This document shows positions 17,404-27,555 of a stretch of 64,000 nucleotides of DNA, in pieces. The stretch lies in contig NZ_VTTI01000003.1 of NCBI RefSeq assembly GCF_008641105.1, positions 349,072 through 413,071 of the forward strand. The letters are read 5' to 3'. The position numbers were made by a program, and so were the translations under genes. Numbering within the stretch: the first letter of the stretch is position 1; every line of letters starts with the position of its first letter. Below the pieces are notes generated by a model, which was not told where the DNA came from, made no database searches, and worked only from the letters and a program-made list of their open reading frames with translations. The stretch is from Halopseudomonas salina (lineage in GTDB: Bacteria > Pseudomonadota > Gammaproteobacteria > Pseudomonadales > Pseudomonadaceae).

Positions 17404-17745
17404 ATGGCTACGCTAGCCACCGAGTCGCTCGACTCTTCAAATCGGGGCGCGAAGCGTCTTTCAGAACAGGAAATAAACGATCTACTGGTCGGATTGGCAG
17501 GATGGACCCTGGTAACCGTAGAAGGTGTGCCTCGAGTTGAGAAGGTCTACTCATTCAAGGATTTCCAGCAAGCTCTGACGTTTACCAACCAGGTGGGGGC
17601 TCTCGCTGAAGACGTCGGGCACCACCCGGCATTGCTCACCGAGTGGGGCAAGGTAACTGTCACCTGGTGGAGTCACGACCTGGGCGGCGTACAGCGCAAT
17701 GACCTGATCATGGCCGCCCGAACCGAGCGGCTCAGGAACGGATAA
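17404..17745 (+). CDS. phhB: 4a-hydroxytetrahydrobiopterin dehydratase
   Basis: A 113-residue pterin-4a-carbinolamine dehydratase. It recycles the pterin cofactor of phenylalanine hydroxylase. The family motif is clear: the F-x-F-x2-A-x2-F region (YSFKDFQQALTF), the HHP histidine pair, then W-x-V-x-V-x-W and a final SHD-x-G. In P. aeruginosa phhB sits in an operon with phhA; here it stands alone, with no phenylalanine hydroxylase gene in the window. It abuts the end of the convergent fadJ-like gene with no gap. Confidence 0.93.
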   Translation: MATLATESLDSSNRGAKRLSEQEINDLLVGLAGWTLVTVEGVPRVEKVYSFKDFQQALTFTNQVGALAEDVGHHPALLTEWGKVTVTWWSHDLGGVQRNDLIMAARTERLRNG

Positions 17746-19890
17746 TCAGAACAGCGCGCCTTCGCATTCCTTCTGCAGCAGCAGCGGCGGTGGCGCAAAG
17801 CGCTCGCCGTACTGCTCGGCCAGATACCGTGACCGCGCCACGAAGCTGGATACCCCATACTGATTGATGAATTGCAGGGCACCGCCGGTCCAGGCAGCAA
17901 AACCGATGCCAAAAATCGACCCTACGTTGGCATCCGCCGTAGACAAAAGCACGTTTTCCTCCAGGCAGCGCACCGTCTCGATCGCCTGGATAAACAGCAA
18001 ACGGTCGCGTACATCCTCGACCGCTATCGACGCATCTTCGCTTCCGAACCGCACTCCCAGCTCTGGCCACAAATGCTTTCTGCCCCCAGCAGGGTATTCA
18101 TAGAAACCTTTCCCGGCGGCCTTGCCCGGACGCTGGAGCTCATCGACCATGCGGCTGATCACCAGGTCCGCAGGGTGCTCTGGCAATGGCTTGCCCTCTG
18201 CGGCAAGATCCTTGCGCGTTTGCTCGCGTATGTGGCTCATCAGGCTCATCGACACCTCGTCCGACACCGCCAGCGGCCCCACCGGCATCCCTGCCTGACG
18301 CGCCACATTCTCGATCAGTGCCGCCGGTATACCCTCACCAAGCATTGCTATACCTTCACTGGTAAATGTACTGAACACCCGGGAGGTAAAGAACCCGCGA
18401 CTGTCGTTGACTACTATCGGGGTCTTGTTGATCTGCATGACAAAATCAAAAGCGCGAGCCAGCGTGGCATCATCGGTCTGATCTCCTTTGATGATCTCCA
18501 CCAGGGGCATCTTGTCCACCGGGCTGAAGAAATGCAGACCAATGAATCGCCGGGGGTCGGCGATCGCGTTCGCCAGGCCGGTAATCGGCAGTGTCGAGGT
18601 ATTGGAGGCAATCACTGCATCAGCCGCTGCCTGGTCCGCCGCTGCGCGGGTCACTTTGGCCTTGAGGTTGCGGTCCTCGAATACCGCTTCAATAATCAAG
18701 TCACAACCAGCAAAATCGGCATCATCTATCGTCGGCTTGATCCGCTCCAGAATGGTGTCGCGCTTGTCAGCGGACATCTGACCCCGGCTGACCTTCTTGT
18801 CCAGCACAGCTGTGGAGTAAGCCCTACCCTTCTCCGCCGCTTCCAACGACCTATCCTTGAGCACCACATCAATGCCTGCCACGGCCGACACATAGGCAAT
18901 ACCGGCCCCCATCATGCCAGCCCCGATAACGCCAACCCGGGTGGTTTGACGGGTTTCAAAGCCTTTGGGTCTGGAGCCGCCAGCCTTGATTTCGTTTAGC
19001 TGGAACCAGAACGTACCGATCAGATTCTTGGCTACCTGACCGGTAGCCAGCTCGGTAAAGTAACGCGTCTCGATGATCTGGGCGGTATCAAAATCGACCT
19101 GGGCACCCTCGACCGCAGCGCAGAGAATCTTTTCCGGTGCGGGCAAGCAGCCCTGAGTCTTGCTGCGCAGCACCGAGGGCGCTATTGGCAGCAGCTGCGC
19201 GAGCGCTGGACTGCTCGGCGTGCCCCCAGGCATCCGGTAACCATTGACGTCCCAGGGCTGGAGCGCTTGCGGAGCGCCAAGGATCCAGATCTTTGCCCTG
19301 GCCAGCAGGTCTTCACGGTCACTTGCCAGCTCATGGATCAGCCCTGCCTCCAGCGCTTTGGCCGGCCCTACCTGCTTGCCCTCGACCAGATAAGGCAAGG
19401 CCTTTTCAACGCCGAGCAGGCGCACCATGCGCACCACGCCGCCGCCCCCGGGCAACAGCCCCAGGGTGACTTCAGGCAGGCCAAGCTTGACCGCCGGCTG
19501 ATCAATCGCAACACGGTAATGGCAAGCCAGAGCCAGTTCCCAGCCGCCCCCCAGCGCTGCACCGTTAATCGCTGCAACCACTGGCTTACCCAAAGTTTCC
19601 AACCGGCGCAATTGGGCCTTTAGCCCGAGCACCATATGATAGAAAGCCTCAGCATCAGACTGCGTTACCTTGATCAGTTCGTTAAGGTCGCCGCCGGCAA
19701 AGAAGGTTTTCTTCGCTGATGTGATAATAACACCCGCTATTTCCTCCCGCTCTTTCTCCAATCGATCCACTGTCTCTGCCATCGCCTGACGGTAGACACC
19801 ATTCATTGTATTGGCGCTCTGGCCGGGCATATCCATGGTCAGGATCACGATGTTGTCCTGGCCCTTGTCGTAACGGATTGCGTTGCTCAT
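17746..19890 (-). CDS. Trifunctional-type fatty acid oxidation protein: enoyl-CoA hydratase / 3-hydroxyacyl-CoA dehydrogenase (FadJ-like)
   Basis: A 714-residue two-domain enzyme of beta-oxidation. Residues 1-190 are a crotonase-fold hydratase with an oxyanion GAALGGGWELALAC segment and the catalytic-acid LGLPEVTLGLLPGGGG segment. From about residue 310 is an NAD-binding dehydrogenase (GVIGAGMMGAGIAYVSA) with the catalytic HFFSPVDKMPLVEII histidine, then two 3HCDH C-terminal domains. It forms a pair with the thiolase 10 bases upstream, the order thiolase then alpha subunit. The ATG at 19890 begins the conserved domain; the frame remains open a further 57 codons with no supporting homology. 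FadB, FadJ or a paralogue cannot be told apart by eye. Confidence 0.92.
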   Translation of the reverse strand: MSNAIRYDKGQDNIVILTMDMPGQSANTMNGVYRQAMAETVDRLEKEREEIAGVIITSAKKTFFAGGDLNELIKVTQSDAEAFYHMVLGLKAQLRRLETLGKPVVAAINGAALGGGWELALACHYRVAIDQPAVKLGLPEVTLGLLPGGGGVVRMVRLLGVEKALPYLVEGKQVGPAKALEAGLIHELASDREDLLARAKIWILGAPQALQPWDVNGYRMPGGTPSSPALAQLLPIAPSVLRSKTQGCLPAPEKILCAAVEGAQVDFDTAQIIETRYFTELATGQVAKNLIGTFWFQLNEIKAGGSRPKGFETRQTTRVGVIGAGMMGAGIAYVSAVAGIDVVLKDRSLEAAEKGRAYSTAVLDKKVSRGQMSADKRDTILERIKPTIDDADFAGCDLIIEAVFEDRNLKAKVTRAAADQAAADAVIASNTSTLPITGLANAIADPRRFIGLHFFSPVDKMPLVEIIKGDQTDDATLARAFDFVMQINKTPIVVNDSRGFFTSRVFSTFTSEGIAMLGEGIPAALIENVARQAGMPVGPLAVSDEVSMSLMSHIREQTRKDLAAEGKPLPEHPADLVISRMVDELQRPGKAAGKGFYEYPAGGRKHLWPELGVRFGSEDASIAVEDVRDRLLFIQAIETVRCLEENVLLSTADANVGSIFGIGFAAWTGGALQFINQYGVSSFVARSRYLAEQYGERFAPPPLLLQKECEGALF

Positions 19891-19900
19891 GTTCGGATCC

Positions 19901-21106
19901 TCAGACGCGTTCAATAATGGTGGCGATACCCATGCCACCGCCGACGCAGAGCGTCGCCAGGCCAAAGCGCAAACTGCGACGCTCCAGCTCGTCCAGTAGC
20001 GTGGCAAGGATGATGCATCCGGTTGCGCCCAACGGATGCCCCATGGCAATGCTGCCGCCATTCACGTTGATTTTCTCCTCGGGTACCTGCATCTCACGCA
20101 TGAAACGCATAACCACTGAGGCAAAGGCTTCGTTCACCTCCAAAAGATCAATGTCGTCTATGTTCATCCCCGCCCGTCCCAGCACCTTGCGTGTGGCCGG
20201 AGCCGGCCCGGTCAACATGATGGTGGGGTCGGTACTGGTCACTGCCGTGGCGACGATCCGGCCCCGCGGTTTGAGACCCAGGGCTTCTCCCTTCGCCTGC
20301 GAGCCGATCAGCATTGCCACGGCGCCGTCAACGATTCCGGAGCTATTGCCCGGTGTATGTACATGATTGATGCGCTCCACATGGGGGTAGCGCTGCAGCG
20401 CAGAGGCATCAAAACCCATCTGCCCCATGGCCTCAAAGCTCGGCTTCAACGCGCCCAGGCCCGCCAGAGTGCTGTCGGCACGAATGAACTCATCATTATC
20501 CAGTAGCCTGATGCCATTCTGATCCGTCACGGGCACCAGCGTGCGGGCAAAGGCGCCTTCAGCCCTCGCCCGTGCGGCCTTTTGCTGAGAGCGCAAGGCG
20601 AAAGCATCAACATCTTCACGACTGAAACCCTCAAGGGTGGCAATCAGATCCGCCCCTATGCCCTGGGGCACAAAACGTGTGTGCATGTTGGTTTCGGGAT
20701 CCATGGCCCAGGCGCCACCATCAGAGCCCATGGGTACCCGCGACATGGACTCGACACCGCCAGCCACGACCAGATCCTCGAAGCCCGAGCGTACCTTCAT
20801 CGCGGCCAGATTGACTGCTTCCAGACCAGAGGCGCAAAAACGGTTGATCTGCACGCCACTGACACACTCATCCCAATCCGCGGCCAGCGCCGCAGTCTTG
20901 GCAATATCGGCGCCCTGATCGCCCACGGGTGTAACGCAACCGAGCACGATGTCGTCGACCTGACTGGTATCCAGATCGTTACGTTGCTGCAGCGAGCGCA
21001 ACACGCCCGCCATCAGATTGGTAGGCTTGACGCTGTACAGCGAGCCATCCTTTCTGCCCTTGCCACGGGGCGTGCGCACCGCATCAAAAATCATCGCCTC
21101 AGTCAT
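19901..21106 (-). CDS. Acetyl-CoA C-acyltransferase (thiolase, FadA/FadI-like)
   Basis: A 401-residue thiolase that cleaves 3-ketoacyl-CoA with CoA in the last step of beta-oxidation. The acyl-accepting cysteine is in [15 protein letters not shown], the histidine in GHPLGATGC, and the second cysteine in LCVGGGMG near the C-terminus; all three are intact. It lies first in a two-gene operon with the FadJ-like gene. The N-terminal [14 protein letters not shown] segment is typical of Pseudomonas long-chain thiolases. Confidence 0.94.
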   Translation of the reverse strand: MTEAMIFDAVRTPRGKGRKDGSLYSVKPTNLMAGVLRSLQQRNDLDTSQVDDIVLGCVTPVGDQGADIAKTAALAADWDECVSGVQINRFCASGLEAVNLAAMKVRSGFEDLVVAGGVESMSRVPMGSDGGAWAMDPETNMHTRFVPQGIGADLIATLEGFSREDVDAFALRSQQKAARARAEGAFARTLVPVTDQNGIRLLDNDEFIRADSTLAGLGALKPSFEAMGQMGFDASALQRYPHVERINHVHTPGNSSGIVDGAVAMLIGSQAKGEALGLKPRGRIVATAVTSTDPTIMLTGPAPATRKVLGRAGMNIDDIDLLEVNEAFASVVMRFMREMQVPEEKINVNGGSIAMGHPLGATGCIILATLLDELERRSLRFGLATLCVGGGMGIATIIERV

Positions 21107-21410
21107 TGTGTATTCTCCATTGTGACCATGATCCCTACCCTACCTTGCCAAGCTGCCGGAACAATGACCAAAACGCTCAATTGCGCTGACCAAAGCTCGA
21201 GCATAAAAGCATGTCAGTTTGATGGCTTATCCATTCCCGTTCGCGAATTACGCCACGACGCATGTAGCCAATTGGTCTAATGCCCCATTGCTGCAGCATC
21301 TATCATAAAGTCAGAATAGCGTCGCAGAAGGTAAGGCGGCGCAGGCGACAACGCAGGATCAGCCTATACCTGCATACAACAAGAATAATGGCGACAAGAA
21401 GGCGCTTGCG
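21107..21410. other. Intergenic region between the thiolase and mnmC, 5' part
   Basis: About 300 bases that must hold the start signals of the thiolase operon (minus strand). I see no clear FadR- or PsrA-type palindrome and no convincing promoter; CCATTCCCGTTCGCG near 21231 is GC-rich without symmetry. Nothing else is supported. Confidence 0.4.
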
Positions 21411-21515
21411 ATGAAAAAGCCGATAAAAGCCCGCTTTTCAGCAGTTGGACTGGTATTTGTAGCCACATGGCTGCTCCTGATTTTGCCCAATATCAATTGG
21501 GGCGGAGCTGCCTGA
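21411..21515 (+). CDS. Possible small membrane peptide of 34 residues
   Basis: An open frame with ATG at 21411, TGA at 21513-21515, and a GAAGG sequence upstream. It would encode a basic N-terminus (MKKPIKARF), one hydrophobic helix of about 17 residues and a short tail, the shape of a small inner-membrane protein. It lies 86 bases before the mnmC start on the same strand. No family is recognised and chance is a real possibility at this length. Confidence 0.35.
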   Translation: MKKPIKARFSAVGLVFVATWLLLILPNINWGGAA

Positions 21516-21601
21516 CCCGCAGGCAACGCCCTCGCGCATGCATCGCGGCGGACTGCTTCGCGGTACAATGCCCAAGCATTGCTTGTGCCATTGGAGACCA
21601 T

Positions 21602-23587
21602 GTGACCCCGCCCCCCCTGCTTGCCGATCTTGAGTGGACTGATGACGGTCGTCCCGTTTCGTTGCGTTTCGGCGATATATACCCCTCCTCGCACCTTGAT
21701 GCGGGAGAAGGCGGCCGATTGTATCTGCTGCATAACCGGCTGGAGTCTCGCTGGCGCGCACTGAATCCAGACGCCCGTTTTTGTATTGCCGAGACAGGTT
21801 TTGGTACAGGCCTGAATTTTCTCTGCGCCTGGCAACTCTGGGCTAGTACGGCGCCGGCCGATGCTCAATTGCATTTTATCAGTGCTGAACAGTCCCCCTT
21901 TTCCGCTGCAGACCTTCGTCGTGCGCAGGCGCTCTGGCCCGAGCTCGCAATCTGGTCTGAACAGCTCCTGGAGCAATACAGTTCTCCGACGCCGGGCTGG
22001 CACCGTTATGTTCTGAATGGCGGCAAAGTAACGCTCACGCTGCTGGTCGGCGATGTTCTGGATACGCTGAAACAGCTGGAGGCGGTGGTAGATGCCTGGT
22101 TTCTGAGCGACCTCGCACCACAAACAAACCTGTCCATATGGCAGTCAGAGCTATGCCGGCAGCTGACACGTCTGTCGCACCCGGGCACAACCCTGGCCAC
22201 TGGCATTGTCGCTGACACCCTGCGCATGGGGCTCTTTCAGGCAGGTTTCACGGTAGCTGAGTTGAGCCAGGCGCAGCAAGGATCAGCCACGCTCGCCGGC
22301 GAGACGGACCGCCTGCCTCCTCGGGAATGGACCCCACCCTGGTACAGATCACCAGAGGTCGACTTACCTCCGCAACGCAAGGCAATAGTCATTGGTGCCG
22401 GACTGGCGGGCTGCAGTACCGCCTACGCTCTGGCACAACGGGGCTGGAAGGTCACCGTTATCGAACGTAACGCCGGCGAAGCTCGCGAAGCATCGGGCAA
22501 TCCTCAGGGGATTCTGTACTGCAAACTCTCGCCCCATCAGACACCTCTCTCACGCTTCGTGCAGAGCAGTTATGGCTACAGTGTACGTCTTCTAAAACTG
22601 CTGCTTCCCCAGGATGGCAGTAACTGGTCAGCCTGCGGTGTGCTGCAATTAAGCGACAACGAAAAGGAGTCAGCGCGGCTCCGCGCTCTGGCCGGACAAG
22701 GCTATCCTTCAAATTTCCTGCACGGTGTAACTGCCGAACAGGCTAGCAAGATCGCCGGAGTAGGCGTGAGCGCCGGCGGGTTATTTTTTCCCGAGGGTGG
22801 CTGGGTACACCCTCCTGCCCTCTGCCGATCACTACTGAAGCATCCGGGTATCACCCTTGTCACGCACCAGGAAGCCCTTAAGCTAAGCTACCGAGAAACG
22901 CTCTGGCATGCCACCGATGAACAGGAACGGGATATTTGTGCGGCGCCCGTCGTGGTTATCTGCAGCGCCGGTGACAGTCAACGTTTTGATCAGACGGCTC
23001 ATCTGCCCCTCAAGACCATTCGCGGTCAGATCACCCACCTGCCTGCCTGCCCTGAGAGTCAGGCTTTGCGCACCGTCCTCTGTGGTGAAGGTTACGTTTC
23101 TCCGGCTCGCGAGGGGGAACACTTCGTGGGCGCCAGTTTTCGCTTTGACCGGTCTGATACCGAGCCCAGTGAGGAGGAGAACATCAGCAACCTGGCCCTC
23201 CTCACCAGCCTGTCAGCGGAACTCGATCAGGCCATACGCCGCTCGCCGGACTGGAATCCGGACAACCTCTCGGCGCGAGCCGCACTGCGCTGCACCTCGC
23301 CTGATTATCTGCCACTAATAGGTCCGATCGCGGATGCCAAGCGATTCAGACAGGATTTCGCTGTGCTGGCCAAGGACGCGTCGAAGCGTCCCGACATTCC
23401 GGCGCCCTGGCTACCCGGCCTGTATATCAACACAGCACACGGTTCCCGGGGGTTGATCAGCTGTCCCTTAAGCGGCGAACTGATTGCAGCGATGCTCGAA
23501 AATGGACCTTTGCCACTGCCCCTCGATCTGGTCCAGGCGGTGCACCCGAGCCGCTTTATGTTGCGCCAACTGGTGCGCGGCAAATGA
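21602..23587 (+). CDS. mnmC: Bifunctional tRNA mnm5s2U biosynthesis enzyme MnmC
   Basis: A 661-residue enzyme with two active sites that completes mnm5s2U at the wobble position of tRNA. The N-terminal MnmD methyltransferase (about residues 1-240) has the SAM motif ETGFGTGLNFLCAW and a SDLAPQTNLSIW segment. The C-terminal MnmC oxidoreductase (from about 260) has an FAD-binding GAGLAGCSTAYALAQRG and the DAO-family EASGNPQGILYCKLSP segment. The most likely start is the GTG at 21602, with GGAG six bases upstream, giving the N-terminus that family members have; the frame stays open upstream to 21467. Confidence 0.93.
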   Translation: MTPPPLLADLEWTDDGRPVSLRFGDIYPSSHLDAGEGGRLYLLHNRLESRWRALNPDARFCIAETGFGTGLNFLCAWQLWASTAPADAQLHFISAEQSPFSAADLRRAQALWPELAIWSEQLLEQYSSPTPGWHRYVLNGGKVTLTLLVGDVLDTLKQLEAVVDAWFLSDLAPQTNLSIWQSELCRQLTRLSHPGTTLATGIVADTLRMGLFQAGFTVAELSQAQQGSATLAGETDRLPPREWTPPWYRSPEVDLPPQRKAIVIGAGLAGCSTAYALAQRGWKVTVIERNAGEAREASGNPQGILYCKLSPHQTPLSRFVQSSYGYSVRLLKLLLPQDGSNWSACGVLQLSDNEKESARLRALAGQGYPSNFLHGVTAEQASKIAGVGVSAGGLFFPEGGWVHPPALCRSLLKHPGITLVTHQEALKLSYRETLWHATDEQERDICAAPVVVICSAGDSQRFDQTAHLPLKTIRGQITHLPACPESQALRTVLCGEGYVSPAREGEHFVGASFRFDRSDTEPSEEENISNLALLTSLSAELDQAIRRSPDWNPDNLSARAALRCTSPDYLPLIGPIADAKRFRQDFAVLAKDASKRPDIPAPWLPGLYINTAHGSRGLISCPLSGELIAAMLENGPLPLPLDLVQAVHPSRFMLRQLVRGK

Positions 23588-23709
23588 CCAGACAGCCAGT
23601 CGGGCCTGCACACCAGCAGCCCAATCAAGGTACCCTTTTATTATCGCTGTGCTAGCATCAATGCAGGTCCGCCGGTAAAAAAACCCAAGATTCGGCGCAC
23701 CCGCAAGGT

Positions 23710-26508
23710 ATGCATCTGATGCTTTCGTCCCGGTGGCGGTCTCTTTGCTGTCTCTTCCTGCTGTCGTTGTCAGCACAGGCTGGTGCGCAAGCTGGTTTTG
23801 ACAAGGATGGCTTGGTACTTTCAAGCATCACCGTTCTTGAGGATGCCAACCAACGCATCAATCTCTCCAGTCACGCGCGGATACTTGAAGATCCCGATCA
23901 GCGACATCGGCTTGCTGATCTGCTTGCCAACCCCCCGTTACCCTGGAAAACCGTATCAGGCACCCATATCAATATGGGCAAGAATGGATCGGCGTGGTGG
24001 GTTGCGGTAGCTCTGGACAACCGCACAGGCGACGATCTGGCGGGCGTTCTGGAAATCAATTACCCGATTCTCGACCGAGTCGAGCTGTTTCACATCGACC
24101 CACTGCAGAACCTCGAATACCAACGCAGCGGTGATCACCTGCTGCTTGAGCAGCGGCCCATGCAGGTGCGCAACCCTTGGCTGAGCCTCAACCTGCCCCC
24201 CGGCATCAACCGGATATACTTGCGAGTCGAATCCAGCAGTACCATCTTCGTACCTCTGTATTTTGCCACCTGGCCGGCAGCGGTTACTCGGCTGGAGATG
24301 GACTCCTTGGCACAGGGGTTGTTCTATGGCGTGATGCTCGGCCTCTTTGCCTACAACCTGTTCTTGTACATATCGCTTCGTGAGACCAGTTATCTCTGGT
24401 ATCTGGTCTACAACTTGAACATGCTCCTGTTCATGGCGGCTTTTGATGGCTTGTTGTGGAAATGGCTGTCGATGGGCATTGCCTTTCAATCAGTATCGAT
24501 TTACTGCCTGATGTACCTGCACTGTATCGTCGCCACCCAGTTCAGCCGGCACTTCCTGCACACAGCCGAGCATTTCCACCGGATCGACCGGCTGCTGCGC
24601 ACCCTCATTCTGCTGGTCGGCATAACGCTGATAAGTCTTCCTGTGATTGGCCTCTCGCTCTACAACATGTTGGCCAGCTTGTATGTTCTGGGCACCTCGG
24701 CCCTACTGCTGGCAACCGGAATCTATGTCTGGAGACAGGGCTTTCGCTACGGCTCCTATTACACCCTGGCCTGGGGAGTGCTGCTGTGTTCGCTGATGCT
24801 ATCTACAGCAGGATCATTGGGCTTTGAGCTGGGAGTGTCCTATGGCACAGACTGGGTCAAGCTGGGCATCTGCATGGAACTGTTCATCCTTTCCCTTGGC
24901 CTAGCCGATCGCATCAACGCTCTCAAGGAAGCACGCTTCAAGGCAGACGAGCAGGCTCGCCAGGCGCGCCTGGAGTCGCGCGCACAGGGCCGTTTCCTGG
25001 CCAAGATGAGCCACGAGATTCGAACGCCGCTAAACGGGGTGCTGGGCATGGTGGAGCTTCTGCGTGATACACCAATGAGTAGCGCTCAACAATTCTACGT
25101 GCGAACCATCAGCAATTCGGGTAAGACGCTGATGTCGGTCATCAATGCGGTACTGGACTACGCTCGTATCGAATCCGGGCATGTCCGTCTTGAGCGTATC
25201 GAGTTCGATATCGAGGAATTGGTCTCTGATACCTGCAGCCTGTTTACTGCCCAGGCATTGGCCAGGAATCTGGATTTGTACTGCAGCATCGATCCGGCAG
25301 TGCCCCGGAGGGTAATCGGCGATCCTACCCGACTCAAGCAGATACTCCTGAACCTGGTAGGAAATGGCCTCAAGTTTACCCACCGCGGCCACGTGACACT
25401 GCATGTGGATAGCGCAGAGATCGCTGACGCCAAAGGACATTACCGCATAAGCTTCGAGGTACGCGATACCGGCATAGGTATCGGAATCGACGCTCAGCGG
25501 GACCTGTTCGACTCCTTTACCCAGGCTGACAGCACAACCACCCGGCGGTATGGAGGTAGTGGTCTAGGGCTGGCAATCAGTCAAGAACTGGCATCGTTGA
25601 TGGGCGGCCGGATCAAGGTATACAGCGCACCCGACGAAGGGGCGCAGTTTTCGTTCAGTCTGGCCTTGAGCGCTCCTGGCCAATCAGACGGTGCCGAACC
25701 TCCACTGCCCTGGGCCAATTGTGCAATGCTGGTTGGCTGCGACCAGGCGGCACTGGATTGCTACAGTGCGCTGCTACTGCGTTCAGGTCTGATGGTGCAG
25801 GTTCGCTCGGCAAGCATGCCGGTGACAGCCCCGCCGGATGACTGCCTGCTGGTTATCGCAACCGCCGGAATGAACGAAACAGAGCTTGAACGCTTTGCCC
25901 TCATGGTGGCCGAGCGTCGACCACCTTCACTTGTCCTGAGGTCGGTCAGCACGATGACTGAGGGCAAGACCACGTTCGGCGTCCAGGTAGTCACCTGCAA
26001 TGCGCCCGTCACGCCGACCGATCTGCGAGCCGCTCTGCAGGGTTTGGCGCAACGCCCAGAGTTCGCATCGGAGCCAGACGCGCATCAGCTAATCGAGTAT
26101 CCGCGCTCGCCCGCAGAGATCAGGGTCCTGGTTGCGGAGGACAACCCCGTTAACCAGATGGTCGTACGAGGATTGCTGGAACGCTATGGCTGTAAGGTGG
26201 TACTGGCCGCAGATGGCGCAGAGGCGGTAGCTCTCTACCAGGCAGAGCCAGATCACTATCAGCTGATACTCATGGACGGAGAAATGCCCAGGGTGGATGG
26301 ATTCGAGGCTACAAGGCGCATTCGTGATTTTGAAAGCAGGCATGACTTACCCGCCGTGATCATAGTGGCGCTCACCGCCCACGCGCTGGACATTCACCGT
26401 GAAGCCGGTGCCAGTGCCGGCATGAACCATTATCTGGCAAAACCAGTAGAAGCCAAGGCCCTCTATGCAGTAATAGATAGCCAGCTCAACCGTGATAAAG
26501 ACCTGTAG
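23710..26508 (+). CDS. Hybrid sensor histidine kinase with 7TMR-DISM input and response-regulator domain
   Basis: A 932-residue membrane sensor. A signal peptide (about 1-26) is followed by a periplasmic DISMED2-type domain (about 40-190), seven hydrophobic helices (about 195-400), a HisKA domain with the phosphate-accepting His435 in MSHEIRTPLNG, a HATPase_c domain (G2 box SGLGLAISQEL), a degenerate receiver-like segment, and an intact receiver with Asp856 in LILMDGEMPRVDG. LadS and RetS share this input design, but this protein has a different order and length, so I give no symbol. The partner is not nearby. An alternative ATG at 23719 would shorten the signal peptide by three residues. The gene tail overlaps the convergent TauE/SafE gene by 23 bases. 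Confidence 0.9.
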   Translation: MHLMLSSRWRSLCCLFLLSLSAQAGAQAGFDKDGLVLSSITVLEDANQRINLSSHARILEDPDQRHRLADLLANPPLPWKTVSGTHINMGKNGSAWWVAVALDNRTGDDLAGVLEINYPILDRVELFHIDPLQNLEYQRSGDHLLLEQRPMQVRNPWLSLNLPPGINRIYLRVESSSTIFVPLYFATWPAAVTRLEMDSLAQGLFYGVMLGLFAYNLFLYISLRETSYLWYLVYNLNMLLFMAAFDGLLWKWLSMGIAFQSVSIYCLMYLHCIVATQFSRHFLHTAEHFHRIDRLLRTLILLVGITLISLPVIGLSLYNMLASLYVLGTSALLLATGIYVWRQGFRYGSYYTLAWGVLLCSLMLSTAGSLGFELGVSYGTDWVKLGICMELFILSLGLADRINALKEARFKADEQARQARLESRAQGRFLAKMSHEIRTPLNGVLGMVELLRDTPMSSAQQFYVRTISNSGKTLMSVINAVLDYARIESGHVRLERIEFDIEELVSDTCSLFTAQALARNLDLYCSIDPAVPRRVIGDPTRLKQILLNLVGNGLKFTHRGHVTLHVDSAEIADAKGHYRISFEVRDTGIGIGIDAQRDLFDSFTQADSTTTRRYGGSGLGLAISQELASLMGGRIKVYSAPDEGAQFSFSLALSAPGQSDGAEPPLPWANCAMLVGCDQAALDCYSALLLRSGLMVQVRSASMPVTAPPDDCLLVIATAGMNETELERFALMVAERRPPSLVLRSVSTMTEGKTTFGVQVVTCNAPVTPTDLRAALQGLAQRPEFASEPDAHQLIEYPRSPAEIRVLVAEDNPVNQMVVRGLLERYGCKVVLAADGAEAVALYQAEPDHYQLILMDGEMPRVDGFEATRRIRDFESRHDLPAVIIVALTAHALDIHREAGASAGMNHYLAKPVEAKALYAVIDSQLNRDKDL

Positions 26509-27244
26509 CGCCCTGATACAACAAACGCCCACCGGTTAGAAAAAGAAATACATAACACAACTGATAGATCAGCTTCTCATTGCTGCGTTGCAGGAGCCAG
26601 AAACCCATGCGCACGCCAATGGGCGCCAATGGCAGCAAGACCAATGCCGTCAACAAGTTGGTCTGGTCAAATTGCCCCAGATAGATATAAGCCGGTAGCT
26701 TGGCCAGGTTAACGACCGCAAAGAAAACGGCTATCGTGCCCATCAGCAGGGTCTTGTCGAGCTTTTGTGGCAACAGGTACACATTGATAGGCGGTCCGCC
26801 GGCATGGATGCCGAAGCTGGTAAAGCCAGCAACCATGCCCCAGAAACTGCCCCGCACACGACTTGCCTCCCGAGGTGCGGGTTCCCCGCGACGCAGCCAT
26901 ATATTCAAGGTGAAAACCAACGCGATAGCACCGATCATGAGCTGTATGTGCGCATCATTAAGTACCCGGAACATCAGTCCACCGAGCACTACCCCCACCA
27001 GTGAAGCCGGCAGAATAATGCGCAGATTGGCCCGGTCCCAACGGCCGCGAAAAGTGCGCAGGGCCATCATGTCCATCGCGATGAGAATCGGCAGAAGAAT
27101 GGCGGCGGCTTGCTGCGGCGACATCACCAGTGCCATCAGCGGTACCGATAGAATCGCGATATTGCCGCCAAAGCCGCCTTTTGCAATGCCATAGAGCAAT
27201 ACCGCGGGAATGGCGCAGAGATAGAAAAGCGGGTCAGTAATCAT
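26486..27244 (-). CDS. Sulfite exporter TauE/SafE family permease
   Basis: A 252-residue inner-membrane protein with about eight hydrophobic helices in two inverted repeats, as in the TauE/SafE family. Family marks include GIAKGGFGGNIAILSVPLMAL in the first repeat and FTSFGIHAGGPPINVYLLPQ in the second. Members carry sulfoacetate, sulfite or other organic anions outward; the substrate is unknown. The gene ends inside the tail of the hybrid kinase gene and is divergent from the YheU gene. Confidence 0.87.
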   Translation of the reverse strand: MITDPLFYLCAIPAVLLYGIAKGGFGGNIAILSVPLMALVMSPQQAAAILLPILIAMDMMALRTFRGRWDRANLRIILPASLVGVVLGGLMFRVLNDAHIQLMIGAIALVFTLNIWLRRGEPAPREASRVRGSFWGMVAGFTSFGIHAGGPPINVYLLPQKLDKTLLMGTIAVFFAVVNLAKLPAYIYLGQFDQTNLLTALVLLPLAPIGVRMGFWLLQRSNEKLIYQLCYVFLFLTGGRLLYQGATGLYHG

Positions 27245-27315
27245 GTCAGGCCAGCAGCTGCAAAACGGCTGCGCAGTGTATCATTAGCGCCACTGTCATC
27301 CGGGAAGTAGACATC

Positions 27316-27555
27316 ATGCTGATACCCCATACCCTGCTGGAGCCGGAAACCCTGGCGCGCCTGCTCGAAGATTTCGTCACTCGTGACGGCACCGACAACG
27401 GCTACGAAGCCAGTCTTGAGCAGCGTACCGAACGCTTGCTCAGACAGCTTGACAAGGGTGAGGTGGTGATCGTCTACCATCCTGATACCGGTGACACCAG
27501 CCTTGCCCACCGACGCGATGTGCCGGCGGACATGCTTGAGCAATACGACGCTTAA
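27316..27555 (+). CDS. yheU: YheU family protein
   Basis: A 79-residue protein of the UPF0270/YheU family, with the conserved IPHTLLEPETLARLLEDFV beginning, the RDGTDYG-like RDGTDNGYE motif and the KGEVVIVYHPDT strand. No function is known for the family. GGAAG precedes the ATG at 27316. It converges with the serine hydrolase gene and the two stop codons overlap by four bases. Confidence 0.88.
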   Translation: MLIPHTLLEPETLARLLEDFVTRDGTDNGYEASLEQRTERLLRQLDKGEVVIVYHPDTGDTSLAHRRDVPADMLEQYDA

